Source: Trichobilharzia regenti (taxonomy: Eukaryota; Platyhelminthes; Trematoda; Strigeidida; Schistosomatidae). Taken from it: a stretch of 64,000 bases of DNA. Within the stretch, counting starts at the first letter, position 1, and every line of letters starts with the position of its first letter. Of this stretch, positions 11,740 through 22,509 are shown piece after piece. The notes below the pieces were generated by a model. The model saw nothing but the letters and a program-made list of their open reading frames with translations, was not told where the DNA came from and searched no databases. A program made the position numbers and the translations under genes. The stretch is from NCBI GenBank assembly GCA_944472135.2, contig OX235265.1, positions 40,707,459-40,771,458 on the forward strand, in the 5' to 3' direction.

Positions 11740-12600
11740 CTTATTGTTGATTACATGTCCATGGACGTCTTACAAAAGAATGGATATCCACGGAACTTCA
11801 TCAAAAGACATATACCCCCAAGCCAACTTATTGAACTAAAAGCCTCCGAGGAAAGCACAAAGAAAATAGCCTTACCATACATAAAGGATGTCTCAGAAAT
11901 CACTACAAGACTCTTCAAACCTTTAGGAATTGACGTCGTACACAAACCAAAAAATAACTTCACTCAATTCTATGTCAACCAGAATACTCAACAGCGAAAG
12001 AAGATAAAACCAACATCATCTACAAAAACAATTGTAACAACTGAGAAAAACACTACATTGGTCAAAGTGGACTTCCCCTTCGTCTTCGTATCCACGAACG
12101 TAAGCTAGCCGTCAAAAGACATGATATCCACTCCCTCATATTGCTACATACAGACAACCAGGGACATCAATTCGACTGGGGCAACTGACGTTCAAATATT
12201 AGACAGAGGAAACAACAAGAATGTCAGAGAATTTTTAGAAGCTTGGCTGGCATTCCAGTGAATCATCAATCAATAGACACATAGAGATAGACAAACAAAC
12301 GGCGAAAGTTCAAGTCAAAGAAACTATCCGTTCCAATACAAGTAACCTAGAAGGCGTGAAAACTCACAAAAAAACCAATCACGTCCAAGTTCACCAGGAG
12401 AGATGATTAATAAACTCATGGAGAAATCTAAAAGCTCAGTTCAAATTGAAGTATGAGCAGAAGATGTCACCCAGTAGGGTGATGAAAGCTTCGTAAATCA
12501 ACCATCCAGCTCAGACAGCACAACTACATCTAAATCATCCACCTGAGCTACAACCCCGATGTACAGACACCCAGTCCGACCTCCCTTTCATTCATAAACT
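11740..12600 (+). mobile_element. Penelope-like element C-terminal fragment (plus)
   Basis: The frame from 11755 reads VLQKNGYPRNFIKRH, then IALPYIKDVSEITTRLFKP. This is the conserved linker between reverse transcriptase and GIY-YIG endonuclease in Penelope-like proteins. After a stop near 12107 other frames read AVKRHD, TDNQGHQFDW and REFLEAWL, the C-terminal end of the same protein. The GIY-YIG core expected between these blocks is absent or unrecognisable. It appears directly fused to the truncated LTR on its left and meets LINE B on its right. Confidence 0.65.
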
Positions 12601-12604
12601 CTTG

Positions 12605-13440
12605 CGGTGCTGACGCACAAATAGATTTAGGTTATGGTGATATTTTAAGCCAGTTTGTAGTATCCCGTGACTTATTCACGATATTGCTAATTAGTGCAGG
12701 TTCCTTAATCAATAAGATATCTGAACTAAGGACATTATTATTAATCGCCAAGCCTACTGTAGCTCTGATTACTGAGTCATGGTGCTCATCCTCTGTACTT
12801 GATGCGTATATAGGTTTCGGTGACTACACTGTACACCGTGCAAACAGAGATTGCAAGCGTGGTAGAGGATGTCTCATATATACATAGCTCATTTGTAGTC
12901 AGTAAGGTGGAAGATGAAATAATGAGTAATGTACCTGACTCACTCTGGGTTGTCTTACATGGAGATAAGTACAAGCTTCTCATAGGCTGTGTTTATCGAG
13001 CACCAAGCGCAACAAAAGAAACTGATGCGTTATTACCTAAATCGTTTGCACACGCCTCCTTGTTTAGTGCTAATTACAAAATAATTGCAGGGGACTTCAA
13101 TCTCCCAGAAGTCAATTGGTTAAGTAGTTCCGGCCCCCAAAGCTTCGGCGAATTACTTGCCACTATCGACTGTTATGGATGGCAACAACACGTCCAGGCA
13201 CCTACTCGTGGTGACAACATGTCGGACCTTGTTTTTTGTCGTGAAACAATCCCAGTATCCACGTATGTTGGTAATCGATTTTCCAGTAGTGACCATAGAA
13301 TGGTACTCTGCTCTCTGCTTTTCTCACCACTAAATACAGGAAACAAACAAGATTCAGGAAGCACAGTATGTCGTAGTTACAAATATACAGACTGGGGATT
13401 AGTCCAAGAACTTATACGACTCTGTCAATGGGATGACAAT
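12605..13440 (+). mobile_element. LINE B, 5' part: CR1-like endonuclease region
   Basis: The frames carry an apurinic-type endonuclease closely related to LINE A: LLISAGSLINKISEL, LITESW, then in a second frame GCVYRAPSA, AGDFNLPEVNW and SSDHRMVL. The region ends at QWDDN, where the LTR element is inserted. The reading resumes at 17214 after the duplicated ACAAT, giving WDDN then FTTDSLEAVV, so this is one LINE cut in two. It lacks ORF1 and is 5'-truncated against the Penelope-like fragment. Confidence 0.8.
12684..13440 (+). pseudogene. LINE B endonuclease domain (frameshifted, interrupted)
   Basis: A first frame (12684-12887) gives the N-terminal endonuclease strand with LITESW. A frameshift near 12880 moves coding to a second frame running to the LTR boundary. 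Endonuclease residues visible are the Glu of TESW, the Asp and Asn of AGDFNLP, and the Asp-His of SSDHR. The apparent last codons of this frame beyond 13440 belong to the LTR, not to the LINE. Confidence 0.7.
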
Positions 13441-13797
13441 CGTCAATGCAGCTGAAGATTGAACGATCAATTCATGGTTGTTCGCTCAAAACCAACTTCC
13501 CCAATTTTCGCGGAGGCGTCAATACGACAGTCATCGTCTCATCGGTCGCTGTTCAGAAAGAAGTCAGCAGTAAACCGTCAGAAGTAATATTGTGATTTAT
13601 TATTGTAATATTTGTTCACAGACCTTAATGGTAACATTTTTTATATGTTGGTGTTACAATAAAGAATTATCGAGTAGCCAATCGGTGTTTTGGTTTTGCG
13701 TCCGTTATAACTAAGCGTTTCTGAAAACTCAAAGAAACAGCGTGGGCCCGAGCGTAGCGAGAGCTGGGCATTAACGGTTTACGAGACGTGACTGACA
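13441..13797 (+). repeat. 5' LTR
   Basis: 357 bp, nearly identical to 16856-17213. It begins CGTCAATGCAG (consensus TGTCAATG) and ends CTGACA. A polyadenylation signal AATAAA lies near 13660. The two LTRs differ at a few positions, mainly near the 3' end (GAAAACTCAAAG against GAGGAACTTCAAG), so the insertion is not brand new, or a conversion has occurred. Confidence 0.9.
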
Positions 13798-13971
13798 GTT
13801 TCTGACGATGGAAACAGATCTGGCGGATTCAAACAGTTGGTGAAAGTTTGGATAGTCGTCGTTCATTTTTCCTGGTGCCGGTCAAGTCCTCTTTGAACAA
13901 GCAATATCTGGAACTTTTTTGGAATTGGGTCAAGTTCAACAATACCTGGGTCAAAGGAGGGTCAGAGTGTC

Positions 13972-15948
13972 TTGGATGCAAACAGGAAAGTAAGTCATGG
14001 TGACTTGTCTGTTAATTGTAACGATGTGTCTGATGTTGAGTATGACATGGTTGATGTTACTGTTTCGCCGTTCAGGGATAATAGGAACATCAAACTCCCT
14101 AAATTTGAACCACGGTGTTTCGATGGAAACCCGGCTGATTATTTACAATTTGTAAAGGAGTTTGAGATCATGCTGAGTAGTTTTTTATTAAATGATGAAT
14201 TGAAATTGATGTATTTGATGAGATATTGCACTGGAGATGCTTCAAGAGCTATACAGTGCTGTAAGCTCATGCCCCCTAATGAGGGATACGCTGAGGCTAT
14301 GAGCATATTACGTCAAAGGTTTGGAAGACCTTCAGTGATTGTAAGGAACGTATACGAAGCTGTCAAAGGTAACGGCAGTCAACTTCAAGATGACTCCAAG
14401 GCATTTACTGAGTTTTTAGATAATCTTATGACTTATAAGAATACCTTGATTTCGATGAATCGCATGAGTGACCTCAACTCGAGTTTTATACTAGAAGTAA
14501 TAGCAAGACGCCTACCTACTCGACTGCAAAGGAAGTGGGTGAAGATAAGCTGCCGTATGGAGGATGAGGGTATCGAGCAAAGGTTTGATGATATCCTGAA
14601 ACTAGTAAAAGATAGTGTCAATCAATCTATGAGCAAGTTTGCCAGTATGTTGAATCTCACCCCTAGAATAGAGCAGTCTGAGGGAAAGACGCAATCATTG
14701 ATGACGAAAGGGCTTCAGAGAGATGGATATCGAGAAGGCTCCATGATATATAGTAATGCATATAGACCTAGTGAGTGTAACAGGTTTCGTAGTACATCCT
14801 CAACAGATAAGTTGCAAGCTGCAAGACAAGCACGGTTGTGTTTTACACGTTTGCAAGAGATGCATACATAGGTGAACTGTGAATCAATGAGCAAGTTCAG
14901 GGATAAGCTAAATGTGAAATCAAGGTCTGACTCCGAATTGTGTGACGATAACTGTGTGGTCAAGAAGTCTGCAGTTGCAACTGGTAAGCCATTGTTGAAT
15001 AGAGTGTCACAGAGGAGAGTTACAGTCTCAGAGGACAGTTCTGACTCCACAAGTTTACAAGGTATTACTAGTCAGAGTGAAGATATAAAACCTTTAATGA
15101 TTTGTGAGGAGGAACCAAAATTGTCTACTTCTGTTATTAAAGAGTTTGAAAATGATGAAGTCGACCAGATAGATGATGGCAAATTGAATATTCGTGATAA
15201 TGATCATGATACTTCACATTTGTCTTTGGTTGTTCATGATGAGATGAGGGATATGCCTACTACTGCTAAGTTCAACAAAGTTTCTGTACAACTTGAACGT
15301 GAAGTAGAAATAAATGCAGATGCAGTTGCAGAAGGCATGCATACTTGTGAGACCGTCAGTGTGAGTGACCAGCATGTAGCCCACCTATCATCAGATGCTA
15401 GTGTTCAACCTGAGCTGATAGTAAAAGACAGCAGTGGTGGTGGTCTTGCAGGTAGACAACTTTCTGAAAGTCGAGCAACAACAGCTTCTGATCCACCGCT
15501 AACTTCATCAACTTGTGTCACTCAGTCGTCGTTGGTGTTGTCATCCACAATGAAACAGTCGCCCATGAACTCAAGTATCTTGTGCAATGATTTTGATAGT
15601 ATCAGTTCGTTTGAAAGGACGAATATCAATGGTCAGTTTAGTGAGGATAAACCAAGCGTAAACGAGAGAGTAATTGTTAAATTGACTTGCATGAATAAAG
15701 GCATTTCTAGTTTCAAGTTACTATTTGAATGCTATTATCTTTGGTGTAAATTACTCTGTTTCTACGCTTGGTTGACCAGATACTTCGTGTGTTTGTTGGT
15801 CATCTATATTCTACGATACAATGACATGAGCGTGTTGCCGTTCAGATTTGAGGATATAGCTGATAGAAGGAAGTCAGCAAATGAACTCTGCGACGATTTT
15901 CCAACCTATGGCGTCAACCTGAGAAGGGTTGTAGGCGTACTGCTGTAA
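13972..15948 (+). pseudogene. Gag-like polyprotein with an internal UAG
   Basis: One frame runs 13972-15948 with a single TAG at 14869-14871, giving 299 codons and then 358 codons. Residues 40-150 (LPKFEPRCFDGNPADYLQF, later GDASRAI and SILRQRFGRP) match the pattern of the DUF1759 region found in BEL/Pao gag proteins. The second part is acidic, Ser/Thr-rich and of unknown type, and ends with a hydrophobic stretch of about 35 residues (CYYLWCKLLCFYAWL then FVCLLVIYIL). No CCHC zinc knuckle is seen. The TAG may be a decayed codon or a gag-pol style readthrough site; nothing in its 3' context convinces me of readthrough. The start ATG is the first in frame. Confidence 0.6.
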
Positions 15949-16160
15949 GTCCTACAATTCTTCAAGGGTAGTTCGTCAAGGTAGAATCAACCACTTTGAT
16001 GTACTCATTGTACATATGTTTGTGTTAAATACTTGTGTGGGTTCCAATTATTGTAATTGTTGGTTAATTTTGTTTGTGTCCGGATATTCCACAACTTACA
16101 GTCGTCAACGTGAGAAGGGTTGTAGGCGTACTGCTGTAAGTCCTGCGATTCTTCAAAGGA
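15911..16160 (+). repeat. 60-bp direct duplication, 190 bp apart
   Basis: 15911-15969 (CGTCAACCTGAGAAGGGTTG and on) is repeated with few changes at 16102-16160. The first copy spans the stop codon of the gag-like frame; the second is in the untranslated interior. A local duplication inside the element is the simplest reading. Confidence 0.75.
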
Positions 16161-16855
16161 ATTCCATCAAGACATGATCCGCGAGTTTTTGTGTACAGTT
16201 TGTATATATGTGTGATGTGTGTCATATCAATTGTTGTTTTTTGGATTCATTGTGTTTACTTGTTGTTTTCGTACCTTGTTTTTATTGCATAATTTTGTTA
16301 AAATTTTCGTCGTGATTACTTCTGAATTTGTTTCTAGTCTTCTACATCCGTGAATGAATTGATTGATGTTAGAGACAGCAAATGGGCCGTATACGCCGGG
16401 GAGGCTATTGCTGAGAGTGAAATGCATACGGAGACAATTGTTAGCTGTGGTCCCAAACGCCGGGAAGCGAGAGTGTAGACGACTGAGGCTTGCATACGTC
16501 ACCGTTACTAGGACTGAGGCAGAATGAGTGACAAGCGATTTCAGTGGTAATTGGTAGTGAGTAGATAAGAGGATGTGCGTAGAGTATCCTGAGGTGTTGC
16601 TATGGTCACGTTGCATTCTGCAAGAGTCATTCTAGCAAGTGGCGATTGTGTTGCAAGAGGATGCCTTTAACTGGAAGGCGGAGGTCGTAATTGATGTGTG
16701 AGATTGTGCTGTGGGTATGCTTGTGGTGTGTTGGCTTTCCTGTTTGTTTTCCATTTCAGCGCTGTCCATGTGACCCAGGTTCTCGCAATGGCATCCAAGT
16801 CAACGTGTGTTGGTCGTGAAGAATAAAAGGGATGGATCCGTTTTTTGCCGGGGAT
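16160..16855. other. LTR element 3' interior, non-coding
   Basis: No retroviral-type coding is found on the plus strand. The segment just before the 3' LTR contains AATAAAAGGGATGG (16822-16835) and GCCGGGGAT (16848-16855). Either could be the remnant of the polypurine tract, with the second adjacent to the LTR. Confidence 0.45.
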
Positions 16856-17213
16856 TGTCAATGCAGTTGAAGATTGAACGATCAATTCATGGTTGTTCGC
16901 TCAAAACCAACTTCCCCAATTTTCGCGGAGGCGTCAGTACGACAGTCATCGTCTCATCGGTCGCTGTTCAGAAAGAAGTCAGCAGTAAACCGTCAGAAGT
17001 AATATTGTGATTTATTATTGTAATATTTGTTCACAGACCTTAATGGTAACATTTTTTATATGTTGGTGTTACAATAAAGAATTATCGAGTAGCCAATCGG
17101 TGTTTTGGTTTTGCGTCCGTTATTACTAAGCGTTTCTGAGGAACTTCAAGGAACAGCGTGAGTCCCGGCGTAGCAAGAGCTGGGCATTGACGGTTTACGA
17201 GACGTGACTGACA
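16856..17213 (+). repeat. 3' LTR
   Basis: 358 bp, begins TGTCAATGCAG and ends GTGACTGACA, followed by the target-site duplication ACAAT. It has the same AATAAA signal as the 5' LTR. Confidence 0.9.
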
Positions 17214-20195
17214 ACAATTTTACCACTGACTCCCTGGAGGCCGTAGTAACCCTAGTTTACAGGAATGTTACCCTTTGTCTATAGACAGTTGCTCCAAAGA
17301 AAATAGTGAAATTTAGTAGACACCGAGCTGAATATATTCCAAGAGCACACCGTAATAAGTCAAGGAAGCTGAAGAAACAGTACTATTCCACTAAGGACAT
17401 ATCACTATTGCTCTCAATCCACGAGTCTCATGAATATGTCAAGCGCCTACGCTCTCAAAAGGACCTCGACGAAGAATTAACGGCACTTGAAAGTGCCTCC
17501 AAAGTTTATAACTTAACGGCACTTCTTAAAAAACGAATGCAGTCGGCGAGGGAAATCCCATACTTACTTCACGACAAAGTAATCTACAATGAACCTGCCA
17601 CTATCTGTGAACTTTTCAGTGATTGGTTTGCAAACTTTATTTTAGAAACACATATGCCTGGTGAAACCGCCCCCTTACTAGCTCTTCCCTTGAAACCATT
17701 GTGTTCACTAATCAATTAATATTACAAGCAATTAAAAGTCTTAAACCTTCCACTAGTACGGGACCGGATGGCCTCGCTTCGATAATTTTCAAAAACAGTG
17801 GGTGTGATATACCCCTGTTACTGCTTAAATTCTTCTCAATATCTATGGACACTGGCACTTACCCTAGTGAGTGGAAAACTAGCTTCATAATTCCACATTA
17901 CAAATCTGGTGATAAGGCAAACGTCCGCAATTACAGACCCATAAATATAACCCCAGTTGTCTCACGAATCATGGAGAAAGTTGTAATAGATCAATTGTCA
18001 GACTACCTACTTAGGGAAGATTTTGTTACAAGGTCTCAACACGGATTTCTCAAAAATAGATCCTGCGTTACTTGCCACTTCGACTTTTTCAACTGCATCA
18101 CTAGTAGTCGCGAAGCGCTTAGGCTAGTCTTTGTTCTCTACTTCGATATATCTAGGGCATTTGACATGGTATCTCACAGTATTCTCTTTGAGAAGCTGTA
18201 CTCTTGTGGAATTCGCAACCCATTACTGAACTGGTTAAAATCATTTCCAAGCAACAGAGTACAAATAACCAAAGTTGGATCTGTATTATCTCATCCTAGG
18301 CAGATCTCAAGTGGGGTTGTGTAAGGTAGTGTCCTAGGTCCGCTTATATTCACAGTCTGCTTTAACAGCATTTGCAAGTGCTTCACCTCAGGTAAACCAT
18401 TCCTATATGCTGACGACCTCAAAGTCGTCTACTCTTGCTACACTCATGAGTTAAGCGATATGGTAGATAAAATACGTCTTGAACTAAGTAGTCTCGCAAC
18501 ATGGTGTGCTGAATCCTGTCTAAATTTTAACATTGACAAATGCGGCTGGATTTGTGTCGGAAACGGTAACCTTGATCTAACTCTGGAAATAAATGGGCGA
18601 AAACTAGCTAAGCTCAACTCAGTCGTAGATCTCGGTATTAGATACTCTAGTAACCTAACGTTCTCTGAACAGACTGATTATGCCAGACGTAAAACGCGAA
18701 GGCTGATAGGATGCATAACACGCAATTTCTTTTGTTGTGAAACTAGGGTTTTATTATACAAAGTATGTGTCCGACCCATCTTAGAATACTGCCCGTTTAT
18801 TCTTAGCGGACTCAGACAAAATGACAAGCTTAAATTAGAGGGAGTGCAACGGCAGTTTACCTCAAGAACTCTTGGTTTAGAAAGTGGTCTGGAATACCAT
18901 GAGTGATGCGAAAGATTAAGATTAGAACCACTCTGGAAAAGACGTCTTAAGCTAGGCCTTATCTTTTACTACAAGCTAACTAATCTTCTCTTGCATTCCT
19001 CCGAGCCAATAACTAAACCTACCACTGTCATCAGTTACAATCTTAGAAATCATCACAACCTAGCTGCTATAGAGCACTGTCAGACTTACGTGCGGTACAA
19101 CTTCTTCTTAAATAAGTTTTCAGTCATTTGGAATAGACTACCAGCTAATGTGCGCGATGCAAACACACTTCCAGTGTTCATCTCCTCAGTCACCAGACTG
19201 CTCAAAGATGACAATGCACTTTTGCGCCTGACTCTTACACCTTGTTTTTCACCCTACATAGATATTTTAAGTTCTTTAAACGTGCAGTTACAACAAACTA
19301 CAATTATAAATTTTAATATTATTGGAACTAGATGATAAACATTTCTACACAGGACAGTAATATTAGTTCACATATAATATAAAAGTCAGCATAACGGGAC
19401 TAGTTAGTTAGTGAACAAAAATAAGCATAGTTACTAGACAGAATATATATGTGTATATTTATTAATCACTCCTTCAGGACTCCTCTTGCTTTCTTTTCCT
19501 TTGCTGTTGTCTGTCTTTTTTTCTCTCATCATTTTAGCTTCCATTGGACTTTATGAATGAGAATGAATAATGTGGATGTTTGACCATTTACAATGACAAA
19601 TAATCTGCAAACATTATTGGTCCCGTATCTTTCATTTGCCTAGTTAGTAACGAATTAACTTTCCCCACGACGCAACCTGGATTACATTTGTGGAATATAC
19701 TCTTATACCAATGGAAAAGTATCAATTTTTAATACAACGTCACGATTGTAACTTATAACATAACTGATCGTATCTGTATGAGATTCGGATTTGTACACAC
19801 CCAAGTTATATTGTGCAATAACTTCAAGCTTTATTTTTTCCCAAGTATTTTTAATCCATCCAAAACATACTTGGGTTTTTTTGTTAATGCGAAGACAATA
19901 TTCCTATATTTCATGATGTGCTCCATCGAATGACTGGTTATCATATTGTTCCCACAAACCAAAGACAAAAACGTCAGCAACCATGTAATTTAACCATAAA
20001 CCGAATTTATGAAATTTAAATAATAATTATCCATGCCTGTACATTTGGTGTGTCCTACACAGGTAGGAAAAAATGTGTATTTTATTAAAACATTATTATT
20101 AATTATGATTGCTAATCGTATATGTAATTTATAATATTGATGATGCCTGTAAACTGGCGTCCTTCATGTACAAAATGAGAATATATTATTATTAT
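17214..20195 (+). mobile_element. LINE B, 3' part: CR1-like reverse transcriptase and 3' region
   Basis: Coding resumes directly after the LTR element and runs through reverse transcriptase to 19335, then a 3' region of about 850 bp. Within it, 19830-19925 (TTCAAGCTTTATTTTTTCCC) and 20135-20190 (CCTGTAAACTGGCGTCCTTC) recur behind LINE A, which supports the same family and fixes the 3' end. Confidence 0.8.
17306..19335 (+). pseudogene. LINE B reverse transcriptase, few lesions
   Basis: Fingers: STSTGPDGLASIIFKN, FIIPHYKSGDKANVRNYRPI. Motif A: YFDISRAFDMVS. Motif B: SSGVV then a TAA at 18322-18324, then GSVLGPLIF. Motif C: YADD at about 18407. The thumb and C terminus (LDLGIRYS-like, KVCVRPILEYCPF, LEGVQRQFT, IWNRLPANVRD) are intact apart from a TGA near 18904. 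A frameshift near 17700 joins two overlapping frames. Three lesions over about 2 kb make this the better preserved of the two CR1-like copies. It still carries the 270 bp that LINE A has lost. Confidence 0.8.
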
Positions 20196-20634
20196 CTTCT
20201 GTATCATAAAGTGTTTCTGAAAGTCTTCGAGGGACAGCGTGAGGACTAGCGTGGTAATAGCTGGACACTGACAGTTTAGGAGAGTTAGCTGACAGCAGGT
20301 GTGCCCTTCTTTCTGTTCTCCCAATGTACCTCCTCGCGCGGATACACGTACATTTGCATACACAGTTGGAGTTAACATGAGAAGGGTATCTATCGACTTT
20401 TGTCTGCACCAAAGAGCATGTTGTTCGGTGGACGGAAACCAACTTAGGTGCAGGATAGGCCCTGGCTAGTGACGTTCTCAGTCTTCTGTTGACCATTTCT
20501 GCAATGTTTTCGCCTTTGAAATCTAGTTGAATGAAGACAGACATTTTTTCAATTGTGATTTGCTTGGTATTTGAGCCTTCACAACTTCCATATTTTTGAA
20601 TGAATCTTTGAGGATAACCGTTGTTTTTCAGCAC
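20164..20634 (-). pseudogene. Penelope-like linker and GIY-YIG endonuclease remnant
   Basis: 156 codons starting LKNNGYPQRFIQKYG, the conserved linker. It then has a domain with CVCKCTCIRARRYIGRTERR, where YIG of a GIY-YIG nuclease is recognisable and the first GIY strand is degenerate. In Penelope-like elements this endonuclease makes the nick that primes integration. The C-terminal residues run into non-homologous sequence. Confidence 0.6.
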
Positions 20635-20781
20635 TTTTTCGAGAATCGTAAATTCTTCCTATAGTTTCTCTGCAGAGCATATTCTCTTCGCTCTATAGTA
20701 CACAGTCTTGACTAATGCTCGTTGATAGCTATTTGGACGAAAGCTATTCAAATGTAAGTATTGTCCATTCCAGTTGGGCTT

Positions 20782-21354
20782 TCAATAAATTGACATCTGG
20801 AGACTACCATCTTCTAGGCTTTGCATGGCGATGTCAAGGAAACGGAACACTCCATCATTTTCATGTTCCATAGTAAATACAATATTTGTATCTGCGTTGT
20901 TGAATAGTCTAAGTAGGTAGGAGGCATGACTTTCATTGTTGAACACTACAAATGTGTCATCCACATATCGACAATAGGAAGTTGTTTGATCAATTGCATG
21001 CTTCAACTTTGTTTTCTCAAGGTTTGACATGGAGATATCTGCCAAAACAGGGCTAAAGGGACTGCCCATAGCTACACCATCTATTTGTCGATAAAGAATG
21101 TTGTCAAACTGGAATTGTACACCCATGGTACACATTAGCAGTAGGCGTTTGAATTCTGACTCCGGTAGTGGAAGAAAATAAGGCTGTTGAAAAATGATCT
21201 CAGTGGTCTCATTGATTGGGATCATTGTGAACAAGGAGGTTGCATCAAATGAAGCCATGAACTTATTTGAAACGTTCATGTGATTCATGCTTTCGACAAA
21301 ATGAAATGAGTCTTTCATGGTATGCACGGCTAGGCGTTGGCGAATGGGTTCCAA
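20782..21354 (-). pseudogene. Penelope-like reverse transcriptase fragment
   Basis: 190 codons containing MASFDATSLFTMIPINET (motif A region), QFDNILYRQIDGVAMGSPFS then PVLADI (motif B), and YCRYVDDTFVVF (motif C with YVDD). These are the hallmarks of Penelope-like reverse transcriptases, which are related to telomerase. It stops at 20782, and the thumb and linker continue in a different frame. Confidence 0.8.
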
Positions 21355-22509
21355 CTTCTATGCAAGCCAACGGTTCACCTTATGTTGGGGCGAGTTGATC
21401 ATCGAAAGCATAGGTCTCATAGGGATTTCTATCTTATGCGTCTTTGTAAAGCCATACATTTATGGCAAGCAGGACCCTCTGGATTTCATTTCATTGTACG
21501 TGTTGCTGTCAATCAGTTTCTTCTCCTATAAGATATATCAGTACGTTTGTGATGCGTTTTTCAGTTGCATCTGTCTTGTCTTTCGAGCGGTCGTCGACTT
21601 TAAACCTCAACAGGTCATTCAGCACAGTTTTCATCCTTGCGATTTAGTCATCTTTATCCATCAGCACCACTCCTGAGCCGCTGGCACGTCACAGTATGAC
21701 GATTTTGTCATTATTTTTGTGGGCTTTCAGTGCTTTTTGATGTTCTTTAGAGAGGATTTTGGAATATGACGTTAGTGAAATGAGGTACTGATAAGCAACA
21801 TCAGCCAGCTTAGATTTGAACAAGCTCTTCTTTTCCTCACAAACTGAGGTAAGGTCATTCAGCTGACAAAACATTTTTCGAAATGAGCCGCGGCATTGAT
21901 TCTTTTGACAAGGTTATTGAGGATATGGAATTTCAATCCGAGGGAAGGCGCTTCCCTTTCAATGCGGCTTAAATTCAGACTCGGTAGATTATACACAAAC
22001 TCCTAAGGATTTTCTGGGAGGACATCATGTATTTTCTCCTTTGTCAGGGATTTTGCCAGAGTTTTTTAAGAGTTTGCACATGTTTTCTGCTGAAGCTCTT
22101 GGATATAGTTGATGAATTTGATCCGGCATACTATATTTAAACTGTTGACGACACCATCAAAGGTTCAAGCTTCAGTTCTCAATTTTGAAATCAGAGATTC
22201 TGTTGATTCAATATGTGATTTCGTAATGCGTCAAAGGTTTATGAGAGAGGGCGGTAATTTGCAAGTACATAGTGACTTGATGTGATGGCGAGGAAAGCAG
22301 TGGGACTGCATCCATCGTACAATTTTATTCGAGTGACTTCTTTGGATATTCTGCAACGAATTATCACCGAACGATTCAGTGATTTGAAAGAATTCTGTGG
22401 GAAGGCGATTTTTCGAGAAACTTCATGCATTTATTCTCCTTGATGAATTTGAATAAAATTTGAACATGATTACTCAATTAGTTTTCCAAAGAAGGTTATG
22501 TTAGCATTT

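Larger units (their letters stand above)
13441..17213 (+). mobile_element. BEL/Pao-like LTR retrotransposon without pol
   Basis: A complete LTR element of about 3.77 kb: LTRs at 13441-13797 and 16856-17213, target-site duplication ACAAT (13436-13440 and 17214-17218), and a 3.06 kb interior. The LTR ends are TGTCA...TGACA (the first base of the 5' copy is C). Removing the element restores LINE B coding across the site. The interior encodes a gag-like protein with a DUF1759-like region, but I find no protease, reverse transcriptase, RNase H or integrase motif. That makes it a likely non-autonomous derivative. I cannot identify a convincing primer-binding site just after the 5' LTR. Confidence 0.85.

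Noticed and set aside
13798..13860. A tRNA primer-binding site just after the 5' LTR
   Set aside because: TGGCGG at about 13820 begins like one, but the following bases do not resemble a tRNA 3' end.
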